64,000 nucleotides of DNA from Agapanthus africanus (Eukaryota; Streptophyta; Magnoliopsida; Asparagales; Amaryllidaceae). Position numbers and translations under genes: made by a program. Below are positions 45,714 to 62,801 of the stretch, piece after piece. The stretch is from positions 515,029,772-515,093,771 of the forward strand of contig JASDDO010000001.1 in NCBI GenBank assembly GCA_030015575.1, given 5' to 3'. The notes below the pieces were generated by a model, which was given only the letters and a program-made list of their open reading frames with translations, was not told the origin of the DNA and made no database searches. Position 1 is the stretch's first letter. Every line of letters begins with the position of its first letter.

Positions 45714-47402
45714 TCTTCCTCTGCCTACCTCCAAACTTCGGTTATCCAGCCAAGAACAGTGGACACTGTTCCAAATAAGTTTGGGGGTATGTACAAACCA
45801 TTTTGTATATATTTGTGTATATTCTTTTTCTTTTTCTTTTCTTTAAAAACAAATACAAAAAAATTGTATATCGCTAACCGACAATTTTGACCCTTCAAAT
45901 GATCTCTTCATGCAATGACAGTGAGGAGGACACTGTCCAGTTTAAGTTTGGGGGTACGCTCGGTACGCATTTCTTACCTTCGCATTCATATGTATATTTT
46001 TGCATCTGCATATTAAAATCCATAAAATCCATAAAAATCTGAAAATTTTCTAAAAATATAAAATCTTTTCTGTCAAGTTAGCTTGTGGAAGAACCCTGAT
46101 TCAACATTTCGACGGTGTTTGTTTGAAAAAATAGGAATGACTAAATCTTATGTTTAGATTTTGAGAACCTGAAAGATAACGCTCCTTTGAAGTTAACTAT
46201 AGCTGATATACGTCTTTACATCACACTACACGTGTCGTGAGTTTTTGGGAATTAGATGACAAGTCTTTTATGTTGAAAAACTTTTAAACAGATAAATGAT
46301 TTTCTGAGGATCAAATAGGTTTGTTCTGAAATAAGTAATGTCAAGAATAGTTTATGAAGTAAAGCGAATATGAAGGAATATTATTGATGCCGTAATTGGA
46401 ACTAAGTCTGAAAAATAACCCATCTGAAACTTGATTGGAATGATTACACACCGAACCCACTAAACACGTCTTTTATCCAAAAAATAATTGAGCTGCCGGT
46501 TATGTCTCCATTCGTATTAAATCATCTGATTTTCACGCCAAACTGTCTTTTGTTTTTGGACCTAGGTAACTTGAGTAATTAAGTCCGCTGGGGTGTTTCT
46601 ACACCTAATGCCCTAAAACCAACTGGTTTGGGTGCATTGGCCCAAAGCTCGCTAAGAAGCCTAGAAAGTTCATGTTAAAACAAAGTCAAGCAAGTGTTCT
46701 CTCCGAGTTAAAATTCCTAACGGTTCTTTGTGTGAGAATAATCTTGATAAAAGACAGGCTTTTATAAAAAAAAATTAGCGGAGATATGAAGGTTTTATTC
46801 CATGATAAAGACTATTGCACGTTCACAGAGGTGTGTATGAACTGAAAACAAGAAAAAGGTGGAGTGAAAAATACGACGTAGTTTCCTGTTAAGGAAGATA
46901 GAAATTCTGAAGTTGAAACCTTACTGGAAAACGAAACTTGAAAAATGCTTAACTCTTTATAAAACTTATGTGATCCTTTTAAAATTATTATCTGGGCTTT
47001 ATTGTGCGACATGATGACTTTAATCGATCCTTCTGGAACTTAACGACACTATTTGCACTGCACGTAAAGACATATAAAATCTGTAGTTAAATAAGAAGCG
47101 AGGTGTGAAAAATAAAGGTTCAATAGTCTAGACTTAGGATTATAGAATTGTTATTTTCTGAAACAAAACTTTAGGGTTTGAATCTTAGTTATTTTACAAA
47201 ACCAACTTGACCGGATTTTGTGGGTAGTATCCGCTGAAAACCCTCAGGAGACAACACTCCTCCTACTAGGGACACCTAGAGGTTTAACGGCTTGTTGCAC
47301 ATGCTCAGTGCAATCGCGTTCCCTGCGAAAGTGAGGTTAGGAAATTTTTTGAGAATAAATTTGCTTTGCTCGGGACGAGCAAATGATAAGTTTGGGGGTA
47401 TT
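45714..47402 (+). other. Athila 3' non-coding region with three polypurine-like tracts
   Basis: 1.7 kb without a credible gene, where some Athila relatives carry an envelope-like ORF. The tract AAGTTTGGGGGTA occurs at 45777-45790, 45944-45957 and 47387-47400. The last directly abuts the 3' LTR and is the polypurine tract. A palindrome TTTGCTCGGGACGAGCAAA (about 47365-47383) precedes it, a known Athila-group feature. Confidence 0.7.
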
Positions 47403-48980
47403 TGTTCATATCAGATTTTTGCATTTTCATACCGCCCAATTTTTATCACATTGCATATCGGTAGATACTCTTGAGCCGTGTTTGCTAGTCAATTGCAGGA
47501 TACAGGTTCTCGGTTCTAAAACGGTGAAATTCATGGAAAACACGACAAAATCCGGGTTCCTACCAACCACAGATAAAACACGGTCTCCGCTCTTCATCCG
47601 TATGTTGCCAGATACCAGTTTAGGAAGACAAAATGGCAAATCGATTGTCACCTTCATGCACAAGGCTCAATGGCAACAACAAGTTCCAAGAAATCTACGC
47701 GGAGCTCGAGACAATCATGCCAAATCTTGACAAAAAGTCCACCTTTCCCTCAACAGAAATTCTGGAAAAATCGTGGAGCCAAATTGAGAAAATACATATA
47801 CCAGAATAAAGGGGACAGAAGACCAGGGAAGCCCAAAAAACCAGAAAGCCCAACTCAACCATAAGGCCGCGAATCCGCGGCCAAAGGGGGGTCTAGACCG
47901 CGGATCCGCGGCCGTCTAGGCGCCGCATGTGCAGAGATTTTGGGGGTATTTTGGTCTTTTCGTTTTTGTTTTGGTGGTTGCCCTAGGTTTCCATTCTCCA
48001 GCCTATAAATAGCCCAGAACTTTGAAAAGGAGGGGGTCCATTCTTGTATTTTCATTTTGCCTAGGTTTAGTGTTTTTCTTCTTCCTCTTCTCATCTCTTC
48101 TCCATTAAACTTGTAGTGAGCTTGTGAGTGAAGAGTGATGAATAAAGAAGATCATTTTATTATCATGCTTGTCTTGCCTTTTTTATAATTGTTGTAATTT
48201 TAATTCGTTAAGTAGTTGTTGTTATTTTCTTGTTGTTTCTTTCTTCTCTCTTTTTCTTTATCCTTAATACGACAATGATGCTTACGCTCGATCCTCGCCA
48301 AGGTGAGGTCGCAAATAGCTAGTCGTTATCTTCTAATCTCTTTCTTTCTATCTTCCTCTTTTGTTTTGTTTTATTTTTCCGTATCATGATGTGTGAGTAG
48401 TTCATACTTGTTAGGGTAGGATAAGGGAAGTTTGAGAGAAGGAAATCTCTCTCACTCTTTCCTTGCCCAACAGCTTAAATAGACTCCCGTTAATTGAACC
48501 ACAATCCGCTCCTTACGGCACCCTATCCTACATGATAGCGGTGATTCCGTAGTGAGACCGGTTGTGGTTGAATTAACCGGAGGTTATGGCTAAGAGCCAA
48601 GAACGGACGGACAAGCACCAAAAGGAAGGACTTATGCGTTGGAAAGCCTAGCTTATACTCGCAAGTTCCTTCCTAGTCGTGCTAATCCCCGTTGTTGCCG
48701 ATTACCGTAACACCGATATTAAGAGGGGCAACAAAAGATGTGGAGACTCCTAACTCAAACTAACATAATCTTAACCCTAACAAGCTCTCTTTAAAACATC
48801 AACTTAACACTTAGATAATCACAAACAACTCTGAACTCTCGGACTTAACTCGTTAAACATATAGAAAAACACTCCCATCTCCCTGCGGACGACCCGTACT
48901 CAACCGGCTAGCTACAAGCGAAACCGTCTTGATTGCGGTATTTAAACTAAAACTTGAACACGCACAACCTCTAACAATCA
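47403..48980 (+). repeat. 3' LTR of Athila
   Basis: 1578 bp, about 99.3 % identical by eye to 36969-38545. It has the same TATA box (about 48002-48015) and palindrome pair (47865-47882 and 47896-47913), each with one changed base. Followed by the AGCGG duplication and the rest of the Tat LTR. Confidence 0.92.
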
Positions 48981-49685
48981 AGCGGCAGTCATGGGCAGGC
49001 GGGCGCGAGATTCATGCCGGCCGTTACGCTCCTGGCGTCACACCCGCGTGATAGGCAGGATCCCCCATTAATGATGAGATATGCTCGTTAATGGGGGATT
49101 GTGATGACGTGAAACGCGGGATCATGGGCGGCGAATATCTCGCGCCTGGCGAGATTCGCGGAGCCGTAGCGGAAGCGCCTGTGATCGGTGCTGTGGGTCG
49201 GTCGGTGAGACCGAGGAAGATGATCTCGGCGGGAGGCTCGGGAACGAGCGGGAGGCTCGGGAATGAGCGGGAGGCCGAGGCATCTTGGTTCTGTGATAGC
49301 TCGGAGGCAAGCTGGGGGGTGGTCTAGAAGGCCACCGAAGGTCGGGAACATCCTCGGGTCGGAGACCCGGGGTGTGCTCCCAACGTAACGTTCTTGATCC
49401 TTTCTTATAAGCTCTGGGACACGTCATCTGTCACGTGTCATGATCTGGGGAGTCACCGATATCGAGCATCATCAGTGGTGGTGGCGGTGTTGAGGAGGAG
49501 AAAGAAGGTGGCGGTGGTGGGGGCGGCGGCGATCGACGGAGAGGAAGAGGAGGAGGAATAGTTTTCAAAAATGAAATAGGGGGTTTGCAGGAGTAATTTA
49601 TAAGTATAGACGGACTACAGTTAAATACCAAATAAGGGGGACATAGAAAAATATTAAAGCATGGAAGGCTAACGCAAAAAAACCC

Positions 49686-50192
49686 TAAGTTTTTTTTATC
49701 CATGTTTGTAAATCCTGCATGGCATAAGCCCAAATTTATTATTGTTTGTAGACCCTTTAATTTCCCTTATTCCGACCTGCGTTCCCTTGGGCGCACGTGA
49801 TCGCCTCATAAACCCCCGAAGCATCGTGACAGAAAATCGAAAATAAATAAACATCCCATTAAACAAATCTCAGCCGTCCATTCAAAAAACCTCGCTGGGC
49901 CCCACCACGACTGTTAAGATTCCCCTCTCGCACGCGGGAAACCAAACGCCACACGCTTTTCCAGTTATACCCCTACCGTCACTTTGTATCCCCCAAATTT
50001 TTGTTGGAAACAGAAATCGCCTCCATTTTTTATTTAATCCTTCCCTTTTTTCCACTTTTCCCTCAACATAGGGTTTACTCTCATCTCTAAAATGTGACCC
50101 CCATTTCACAATCGCCATCGAAAAAAAAAATCTAGGGTTTATTTTTTTCCCCCTCTCCTCGAAATCTAGGGTTTAGGGTTTCTGTTTCCGCA
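49686..50192 (+). promoter_or_regulatory. Upstream region and telo-boxes of the helicase gene
   Basis: This unique-looking stretch lies between the foldback element and the helicase start. A clear TATA box is not seen. Telomere-like motifs TAGGGTTT (50133-50140) and TAGGGTTTAGGGTTT (50167-50181) lie in the probable 5' leader, the second ending 11 bp before the ATG. Such telo-boxes are common in plant genes for translation and ribosome biogenesis. The repeat block ends about 500 bp from the start codon, so the native promoter must be short or extend into the foldback element. Confidence 0.55.
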
Positions 50193-55854
<5,662 letters not shown>

Positions 55855-55874
<20 letters not shown>

Positions 55875-55925
55875 AGATTAGGGGTTTGGGTTGCAACTGG
55901 ATGGGACTAAAGATTAGGGTTTGGG
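55855..55925 (+). repeat. 36-bp tandem duplication across the helicase stop codon
   Basis: 55855-55890 is repeated at 55891-55925 with a one-base length difference. Each copy carries the sequence coding for ATGWD plus the TAA. The first TAA (55872-55874) ends the protein, so the second copy lies in the 3' UTR and the reading frame is unaffected. Confidence 0.9.
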
Positions 55926-58423
55926 TTTCTCCGACGGTATATAGATGTGTTGCATATATGGATCTCTTTTCTGTGGATAACGCCCTTTTGATTTGGATTA
56001 TGGTTTCTGGGGCATAGGTTTATTTTGTGACTTGGGGTTAACTATGATCTTTCTCTATATATCTTCTGGTAAGTATATTGTAAAGGTCTGGATGGTTTCT
56101 GCTAATGACCGACTCGGATGAACTTTTGATCTTAAATATTTTTAGGCAAATGTACTTTTATGTTGAATTTTGGAGTGTTGCAGTTCTCTGTTTCTTGCAT
56201 TTGCGTCTTCCACAGCTTCTGAAGTATTGGGACGTGATACTCATGCAGTCTTTGGAAAAAAGTATTTTAAACTGTTTGTAATATTTCACAACCCCAGGTA
56301 TTGCAATCTCTTTTATCCATCGATGGCATTGATCAATCAAGAAATTTCCTTCTTTTCTCTTTTGTTGATCAAATGTGGTATTAGTAACGATCTCTATCTA
56401 TGCTACACCATGCTAGTTTATAATTTATATGAGGATCCCTTTCCATCATCTCTATACTATTGATAAAATGATTAAATTGTGTTAATTGTTTTTCAAACTA
56501 GAATTTCTTTCATTCATATGGCTCAAAAACTATTATTATGAAGCTAAATTATAATACTAATTACATTTATTGTCAAAAATTTTGAAGTATTGGTTTCAAT
56601 TTGTGCTTTTGTTTCTTAAAGATATTTTCTAATTATTATTAAAACAGTTGGATGTATATATGTGGTGATTTTTCATGTATGTAAACCGATTAGGGTGTTT
56701 ACACTGTCAAATCAACATATGGATTCCAGCTTCCTCGACCTCTTCTCTCCCTTCTTTTATTGTTCAACTGTCTTTTCCTTTTCTCGCTTTTTATATTTGG
56801 CTGAGGTGTAATGGTTCGCTTGTCCTTCTCTCCAAGTGTTTTGGATGCGAAGTCTGTAATTCTATAAGTTGTATGCCGCACTTGTTCTTTTTTAAATATA
56901 TTTTTCTCCAGACGGGTATTTCGGCCCAGCAAAGTTCTTGCCGTGTTTCATTAAGTAGCGAATCAATGAATGAATGTATAAGCTGGAAATAATAATAAAA
57001 ATTAATAAAAAAGCTAAAATTCACTAAACCCGAGGTCTAAGAGTGTATGACATAATCTTCATATTTTTCAAACTGTTATCAGATAGATACCTTCTTGTAT
57101 TTTTTCTGACTTGTGAAACAATTAAGACCCGACATAAATTTAATGAAATCGCTAGATAACCCTAAATTTTTATATACATAAAACCTATTGCTTTTGTAAA
57201 TTTTTCTTTTCATTTTACTTTCTTTCTTCCCTCATTTATTACCCCTTTTCATTCCACATTTTATATTCCTCTTCTTTGGAATGTTGCTTTATTTGTTCAT
57301 TTTATAACAATTTTTTTCTTTTGTCCCATATGCATTAATGTTATTCATCAATTACACTCTTCTCTTTGTGAAATTAGCTTTTCTATAAGTAGTTATCATT
57401 TCTAATAACCTTATCTACCTTTTCTATTTTCAAGCTAACTGATGCTCATCGTGTTGGAAATATAATAAATAAATATATCTAATATTGTAGAATTATAGAG
57501 ATACCGAACCGAATCGAGCGATCTTTGTCCTAAAGAAATAGTTCCGTTCCTCACGGTGTATCTCTCGATGTACAAATCAAGCTTTGTAGCGGTTATTTCT
57601 TCAGGATAACTCGGCGCCTTCGGACCTTGTGTGCATTACTTGGTCCGGATTGAGAAATATATCAACTATTCGCAAAGAATTAAATCAATAAGGTGAGAGG
57701 AGAGAAATATTTTTTTCTTTGTTTGTTTTCAATTGAGAAAATCAAATATAAGGAGAACAAAAGGTAGTAAATACACCGTTACCAGAACTCAATTATGAAT
57801 TTATAGGAAACAAGCGCATAAATTTGCAACGGCAAAAAACAAATACGATTCCTTATTCATAAATCAACACGTGATAAAATTCTAGCCAAATCAATTTAAA
57901 ACTAAGAAAATTAAGAGCGGGAGATGATTGGAGAGATTAAGTCCCGCTAAGCCAAAAACATTCAGTATATGCTTGATGGCTATTTTATTTTATTTTTTCT
58001 ACTACAAAATAATCATTTTCTAACATGAAAGGTCTGGGTTTTGAAGAATTTACAAAAATCAGGGAATTTTGTAGCATTTTAAAATGTCTTCGGCTCATAT
58101 GATTATCTCTTAAAATTTAGGGAAACATTCTTGTCTTGTCTTGAAACATTACATATAACTTAGAAAAGATTAGTGAAATTTGCCAAATAAAAGAAAAAAA
58201 TACCATCTGTTATCTCTGTAACCATTATCCGTTCGATGAATGTCTCAAACCCGGGTCCAGTTGTAAGATTATGGGTTCTGGTCTGGGTTTCATTATATAG
58301 TCCGACCCGCTGCTTCTAAGTTAATCCTTCATTTATCATCGCTATTTTATCTTTCTTCTCTCCATAAACAATTTTTCTTTGTTTGCCGAAGCTAGGGTTA
58401 GGGTTTCATCGATCCAGCGAGCG
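55926..58423. other. Intergenic region between helicase and Alba genes
   Basis: This 2.5 kb is AT-rich. The helicase 3' UTR probably ends near 56100-56160. No convincing gene is seen. The stretch 57451-57964 starts TGTTGGAAATATAATAAATA and looks LTR-like, but no matching end or target duplication is found. A TATA-like ATTATATAG (about 58290-58300) lies some 125 bp before the Alba start. Confidence 0.5.
58393..58406 (+). promoter_or_regulatory. Telo-box in the Alba gene leader
   Basis: TAGGGTTAGGGTTT ends 17 bp before the ATG, the same kind and position of motif as in the neighbouring helicase gene. Confidence 0.6.
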
Positions 58424-61400
58424 ATGGAGGAGGTGACGGAGGCAGTTAACAAGCTCAGCATCAGCGATTCGCACAAGAAGAACCGCATCCAGGTCTCCAA
58501 CACCAAGAAGCCGCTCTTCTTCTACGTCAATCTCGCCAAGGTTTGGAAACCCTAACCCTACAACTCATAAAACTCTAGCCCTGACCCCTTCTTGTATCTC
58601 TCGCTCGTTGATCTGATGTTTGGATTTGAGTGGGCTTGATTTTTGATAAATTTTTTTATTTTTGTGCAGAGATATCTGCAGCAGCATAATGAAGTCGAGC
58701 TCTCTGCGCTTGGAATGGGTATGGTTTCTTATTGGCTCTATTGTTTTGGATTTGATTTATTTGATTGTTTTATAAAGTTTGGATCTTTCTGTTCATGGCA
58801 CGGTCTGTGGTGAAGGATTTCCAATGATTTCGTGTTGGGATTATGCCAGCCTTTGCATCAAAGATTTTGTAGTACAATTAATTTTGCTCTGAAGTTATCT
58901 GTAGAATTTCATGCCTTGATGTTTCTTGATCGATAATTTTATTTATTAAATTTACTTTTTTTGAGGTGTTCAGAACAGAGTTTGTGCTTGTTATAGAAAG
59001 TTCTGTTGCAATCATTTATTTCTAAGATCAAACCTGTACATAAAAGTTATTTTTTACCAGCTGTCTTATCTCAACAAATTGACATTTACATCAATTGAGT
59101 ATAAAGATAACAAGTTTGAAGCTTAATATGCGTCTTTCATATGAAAGGGTTTACGTTGTAAAGTGTTAATCTAATATAATTCATCATTTGTTAGTTCTAA
59201 CTTCTATCATCTATATAAAGTAGATTATATTATTAGTTTAAGACATTTTCATCAAGTAAGTATGTTATATGACTTTACTCTTTGAGTATATATTAGTTGC
59301 TTTATAGGTTAGTATTTACTTGAATAATGTGCTGCATGAATGCTAAAATAAGTTTGATCATAACAGTTTAAAGGTGTTGCATGAATGCTGGTCCAGTTGT
59401 ATTGTCTATAAATAATCTTGGTCCACTACCAAATAAACATAGATTAAACATTCGTGGTAAAACTGGTTATATTCAAATATTGATTTTTTGAGTATATTTT
59501 AGCTCGCCTCATCATAAATATTGTATTTTCCCTCATTGATGCTACACCAAGTATTGGGATGCTGATTTTTACATGATTAGAGCTCTATTTGTAGGTAAAT
59601 TAGTTATCAATAAGATATCAGTGCATGCACAATTCAAAAAAGTCTTGGTGTCAAATCTATTATAAACATCGTTTATGTTAAATTAATCTGTACCCTCTTT
59701 CCGTTTTAAGTTGCCTTCTTTCATGTTAAATAATATATAGGTCCAATATGCAATGGCTTAATCTTCTCGATAGAAGTTTTGGTAGAAACAAGCTTAAGTG
59801 TTTTCCTATCAAATTTAGTGGCAAAAGTTGGACTAGCTTCAGTGAAGAGATTTGAATATGTAGACATACCACTGGCCTATTCTTTTTTTCTCTTTGATAT
59901 CTCTCTCTCTATCACAACACACATTATCTTATGTTCTTCTATCCTCCTTGATCCGTTCTGCATCATTTCTATCTTAGATCTCATGCGATTGAAGCATGTG
60001 TTGTCTGTTAAGCACTATAAAACCCAGAATTAACCTATAATGCATTTTTAAAAAAATTTGGTCAAGTTTTTTTTTTGTTTTGGCCAAGAGCCTATAATGC
60101 ATTTGCATGACTATGATAATGATGGAGCAGTCTAAATATCTAGTTGTTGTCTAATGCTACTCATTTATGAGTAGATATGTTGAGCATAATGATCTTATTT
60201 GTCTCGACTTCTTTTCCTTGTGCTTATTCACAGTTTTTATTGGAGCTAAGGTGGAATAATTAATCATTTATATGGCTGTAAAGAGAAATGAAGTCTATTC
60301 TTTAAATCTCTGGAGCTGCTTGTTTCTTTAGCTTTTTTCCTGAAGAACTACTGTTTTGTGCCTTTTCTGAACCATTGCATTGGCTGGATGTTTGCCTTTT
60401 TTTCCGGTGTTTATAGTTATTTTATATGCCAAAAGGAGTTTTTTATAGTGTCGTGCTTTATTCACTATGTGCTTTGAACCATGTAGAAAGGGATTGATGT
60501 TTGGGGATTTCTGATACCTTTTTTCCTATCTAGGATAATTTTGAATACTTTGGGTAAACCAAGTAAAATCTTTGTATGATGGATTCTATACCCCATCAAT
60601 GAAGAATGTGGATAGTTAACTAGATAAAAAAAACTTACTAGATGTTAGAAAGCATTCCTAGTGATGACCAACTTAAGTATGTTCCTGCTCCACTGAAATC
60701 AGGAGTTATTTAATATTATATCATATCACACTTTGCCTCGATTGGCATGATTTTTTGTTGTAGAAGTCATCTTAGTTGTGCAATGTCAAGTCATAAAATG
60801 ATGCAGTAGGAACTTGCATGACACCAAAGAAAATCCCTAGATGAGGCAACACTATTTATTACACAACGCATCGGTAATTATTATTTTACCTAAGTTTCCA
60901 AAGTGCATATTTATAACTGCCTCGTCGTCAAGCATTCTTTTCTTATACTAATATGTCCTTACACGCGGGAATAAAGGATTCCAACTGGTACTGTACATTA
61001 TACTTATAGATCTAACTGCAGCTTGTATTCACTGTAGTGAATTTGGAAATTAATAACAGAATTTAAGCTCTTCCTAGTCCAGTTGTCAAGATAGCTCCGT
61101 GCTCTATAGAGCATCTCTTAGCACATCTCCAAGTTCAAATTCTCTTGTTGCTATAGGCTCCGTGGAAACAGCTTGATTGTCACAATTGGGTTAATTAAAT
61201 CAGGAAATAATTTTCACTGCTATTTTTATAATAATAGTGCTGGTGAGATGTATAGCACATTAAATTATGATTACTCCCATGTTGAAACCTCAAGGGCTTT
61301 GGATGTTCCCGCCATTTTGTCTTCTTTTAATATTCCTTTTGCTTGGATGTAAATGATTTAAAGATAGCCTTGTGCAAATAACAGGTCTCATATAAGCAGG

Positions 61401-62801
61401 AAATCCTTGAGAATGTCTCAGCTTCATATTTCTTTTGCACACTTGCACTTGAGGAATATGTGCAGTATGTTCATAGTTACCCATGCATTCTTCATTTTGT
61501 CGCTTTCCTTTTTCTTCATTGTGCATTTTCCATGAAAATATTCTGAAATATAGAAGGTGGGTACTATGTTAAGTTGTTTGGTGGTCTTGCTTAATGCTAA
61601 AATCTAGATGCTTATGCCCCCACAAGCTTCTATAAGTCCATCATTCTCCTTGACACCAATAATTTCTCTATGTATTTATTTTGTTTTGGGTTTTTTTGGG
61701 GGGGTGGGGGGAGGGTGCGTCTCTTTTGGTTCTTAATTGCCGCACTTCTCTTGTGTTATATTATATGAGATTAATGGAGGAAAGAGGCATAGGAGGGGAT
61801 TTCCTCCTATGGCGTAGAAAAAATACAACCTCCACCATTTTTTCCGACGATCGGCACTCATCATCATCATCGTTATCATCTAAGATGTGCGTACACCAAA
61901 TTTCACGTGATTCCACAACTTTTTCACCGTTGATTTATTGGGTTCAAAATTAACGGTTTACCGACAATAGAACATTTTACATTGCTAAATCAACGGTGAA
62001 AAGGTTGTAGAATCACATGAAATTTGGTGTACCCACATCTTAGATGATAACGATGAAGATGATGGGAGCCGATCGTCGAAAAGATTGGTGGAGGTTGTAT
62101 TTTTTCAACGCCATAGGAGGAAATCCCCTCCTATGGCCTCTTTTCTCCATTATTCTAATATTATATTCTCATCTAAATGTGTTCTCCAGCCATTTCAACT
62201 GCTGTCACCATTGCGGAGATTCTCAAGAACAATGGTCTAGCCGTCGAGAAAAGTAGGTTTCTTGCATCGCATTCTCCAACCATGCTTAATCTGGTGTCGC
62301 ATTCTTTTTATATATTTATTTTTTTAAAATTCAATGTGCAGAGATCACAACATCGACTGTAGATATGAGAGATGAATCAAGGGGCCGACCCATCCAAAAG
62401 GCAAAGGCGAGTTGAAATCACAATGCAATATTAATAAGACTATATGACACCAAAATACCCTTAACCGTTGATGTTTTTTTCCCTTTCTAAAGCACCTATT
62501 TATTATAGCAGACTCCCCTAAATTTTTGTTTTGGGGGATTTAAAAATAACAAAAACTAGGATACTGAAAAATGTAGCACTCGGAACCAACTCTAATTAAA
62601 ATAATTAAGGTAGTCGAAGGAAAAACAATTATAGACAAGTGTATTGTACTGTAGTTTAAGTAACTTTATATTAAATATTTATTGACGGCAAACCTCTATA
62701 TTCAGATTGAGATATTACTGGGAAAAACAGATAACTTTGATGAGCTGATGCAAGCGGCTGCAGAGGAGAGAGAGGCAGCAGGTGCTGAGGAGCAGAGCTG
62801 A
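58424..62801 (+). CDS. ALBA: Alba DNA/RNA-binding protein (At1g29250/At2g34160-like)
   Basis: A small nucleic-acid-binding protein. Plant Alba proteins bind RNA and, for the short Arabidopsis forms, RNA-DNA hybrids (R-loops). Five exons: 58424-58540, 58670-58718, 62190-62252, 62342-62406 and 62706-62801, giving 129 aa, the normal length for the short plant forms (about 130). The Alba fold covers about residues 20-108: RIQVSNTKKPLFFYVNLAKR with the basic loop, ELSALGMAISTAVTIAEILK, then VDMRDESRGRPIQKAKIEI. The C-terminus is an acidic tail (EEREAAGAEEQS) without RGG repeats, so it is not an ALBA4-6 type. Introns 1-3 are GT-AG. The last appears to be GC-AG (62407-62705), because AAG/GCGAGT is the only donor that keeps the conserved KAKIEI reading. 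Start chosen by MEEVTEAVN homology. Confidence 0.92.
58719..62189 (+). other. Alba intron 2, long, with a foldback MITE
   Basis: This 3471-bp AT-rich intron makes up most of the gene. It contains a foldback element at about 61764-62163 and a possible tRNA/SINE relic near 61085-61150 (A-box-like ATAGCTCCGTGCTC and B-box-like AAGTTCAAATTCT). No exon is seen. Confidence 0.6.
61764..62163. mobile_element. Foldback MITE in the Alba intron
   Basis: Arms 61774-61935 and about 61985-62155 are inverted copies of over 160 bp at roughly 90 % identity. For example GGCATAGGAGGGGATTTCCT is mirrored by AGGAAATCCCCTCCTATGGC, and both arms hold ATCATCTAAGATGTG-like and AAATTTCACGTGATTC-like blocks. The centre is a short AT-rich loop. 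A clear target duplication could not be fixed. It codes for nothing and probably belongs to a cut-and-paste DNA transposon family. Confidence 0.75.

Larger units (their letters stand above)
36969..48980 (+). mobile_element. Athila (Ty3/gypsy) element, nearly whole and young
   Basis: The element is 12,012 bp with target duplications AGCGG (36964-36968 and 48981-48985). LTRs of 1577 and 1578 bp (36969-38545 and 47403-48980) differ at about 11 positions plus one single-base length change, or about 99.3 % identity. It has an Athila primer site at 38548, a gag-pol coding region of about 5.9 kb, and a polypurine tract before 47403. It looks almost whole, with about one break in the coding region, and no envelope-like ORF is seen. 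Being the youngest dated insert, it sits deepest in the nest. Confidence 0.93.
9576..49474 (-). mobile_element. Ty3/gypsy Tat-lineage element with four nested insertions
   Basis: LTRs lie at 9576-10321 (3') and 36692-36968 plus 48986-49474 (5', split by Athila). They start TGATGATGCTCG and end ...AGATCCA on the minus strand. The primer-binding site is at 36670-36686 and a G-rich polypurine tract lies near 10324-10336. Order on the minus strand: gag, protease, RT-RNase H, a second RNase H, integrase, then a long 3' region with antisense ORFs. Dual RNase H and antisense additional ORFs are known Tat features. Without nested inserts the element is about 12.97 kb. It is broken, with many breaks. 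The two LTRs differ at roughly 6-8 % of sites. No matching 5-bp target duplication is visible (GCTAG on the left, GTGGT on the right). Confidence 0.85.
36692..49474 (-). repeat. 5' LTR of the Tat element, split by Athila
   Basis: Pieces 36692-36968 and 48986-49474 together match the 3' LTR at 9576-10321. Athila with its duplicated AGCGG sits between them, a few bases from the TATA box (minus strand CTATATAAACCCC, about 36952-36965). The upstream regulatory part is therefore now 12 kb from its core promoter. Confidence 0.85.
8932..49685. mobile_element. Foldback (Mutator-like) DNA element split by a 40-kb insertion
   Basis: 8932-9150 and 49475-49685 are inverted copies of each other. Both begin GGGTTTTTT, then CGTTAGCC, and continue through matching blocks such as TTCAATATTTTTCT / TTTAATATTTTTCT. 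Identity is about 70-75 % over some 200 bp. Just outside lie near-identical 9-mers: TAAATTTTT (8923-8931) and TAAGTTTTT (49686-49694). Long terminal inverted repeats with a 9-bp target duplication are the hallmark of Mutator-like elements. The inner arms are CCACCGC/GGTGGCGG-rich and also fold back on each other within 9075-9575. Without the Tat insertion (9576-49474) the element is only about 855 bp and codes for no transposase. Confidence 0.55.

Noticed and set aside
9571-49479. Target-site duplication for the Tat element
   Set aside because: GCTAG on the left and GTGGT on the right do not match. The duplication is lost or the ends have drifted.
57451-57964. Possible small LTR or TRIM element
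   Set aside because: It starts TGTTGGAAATA and has copia-like composition, but no matching end or 5-bp duplication was found.
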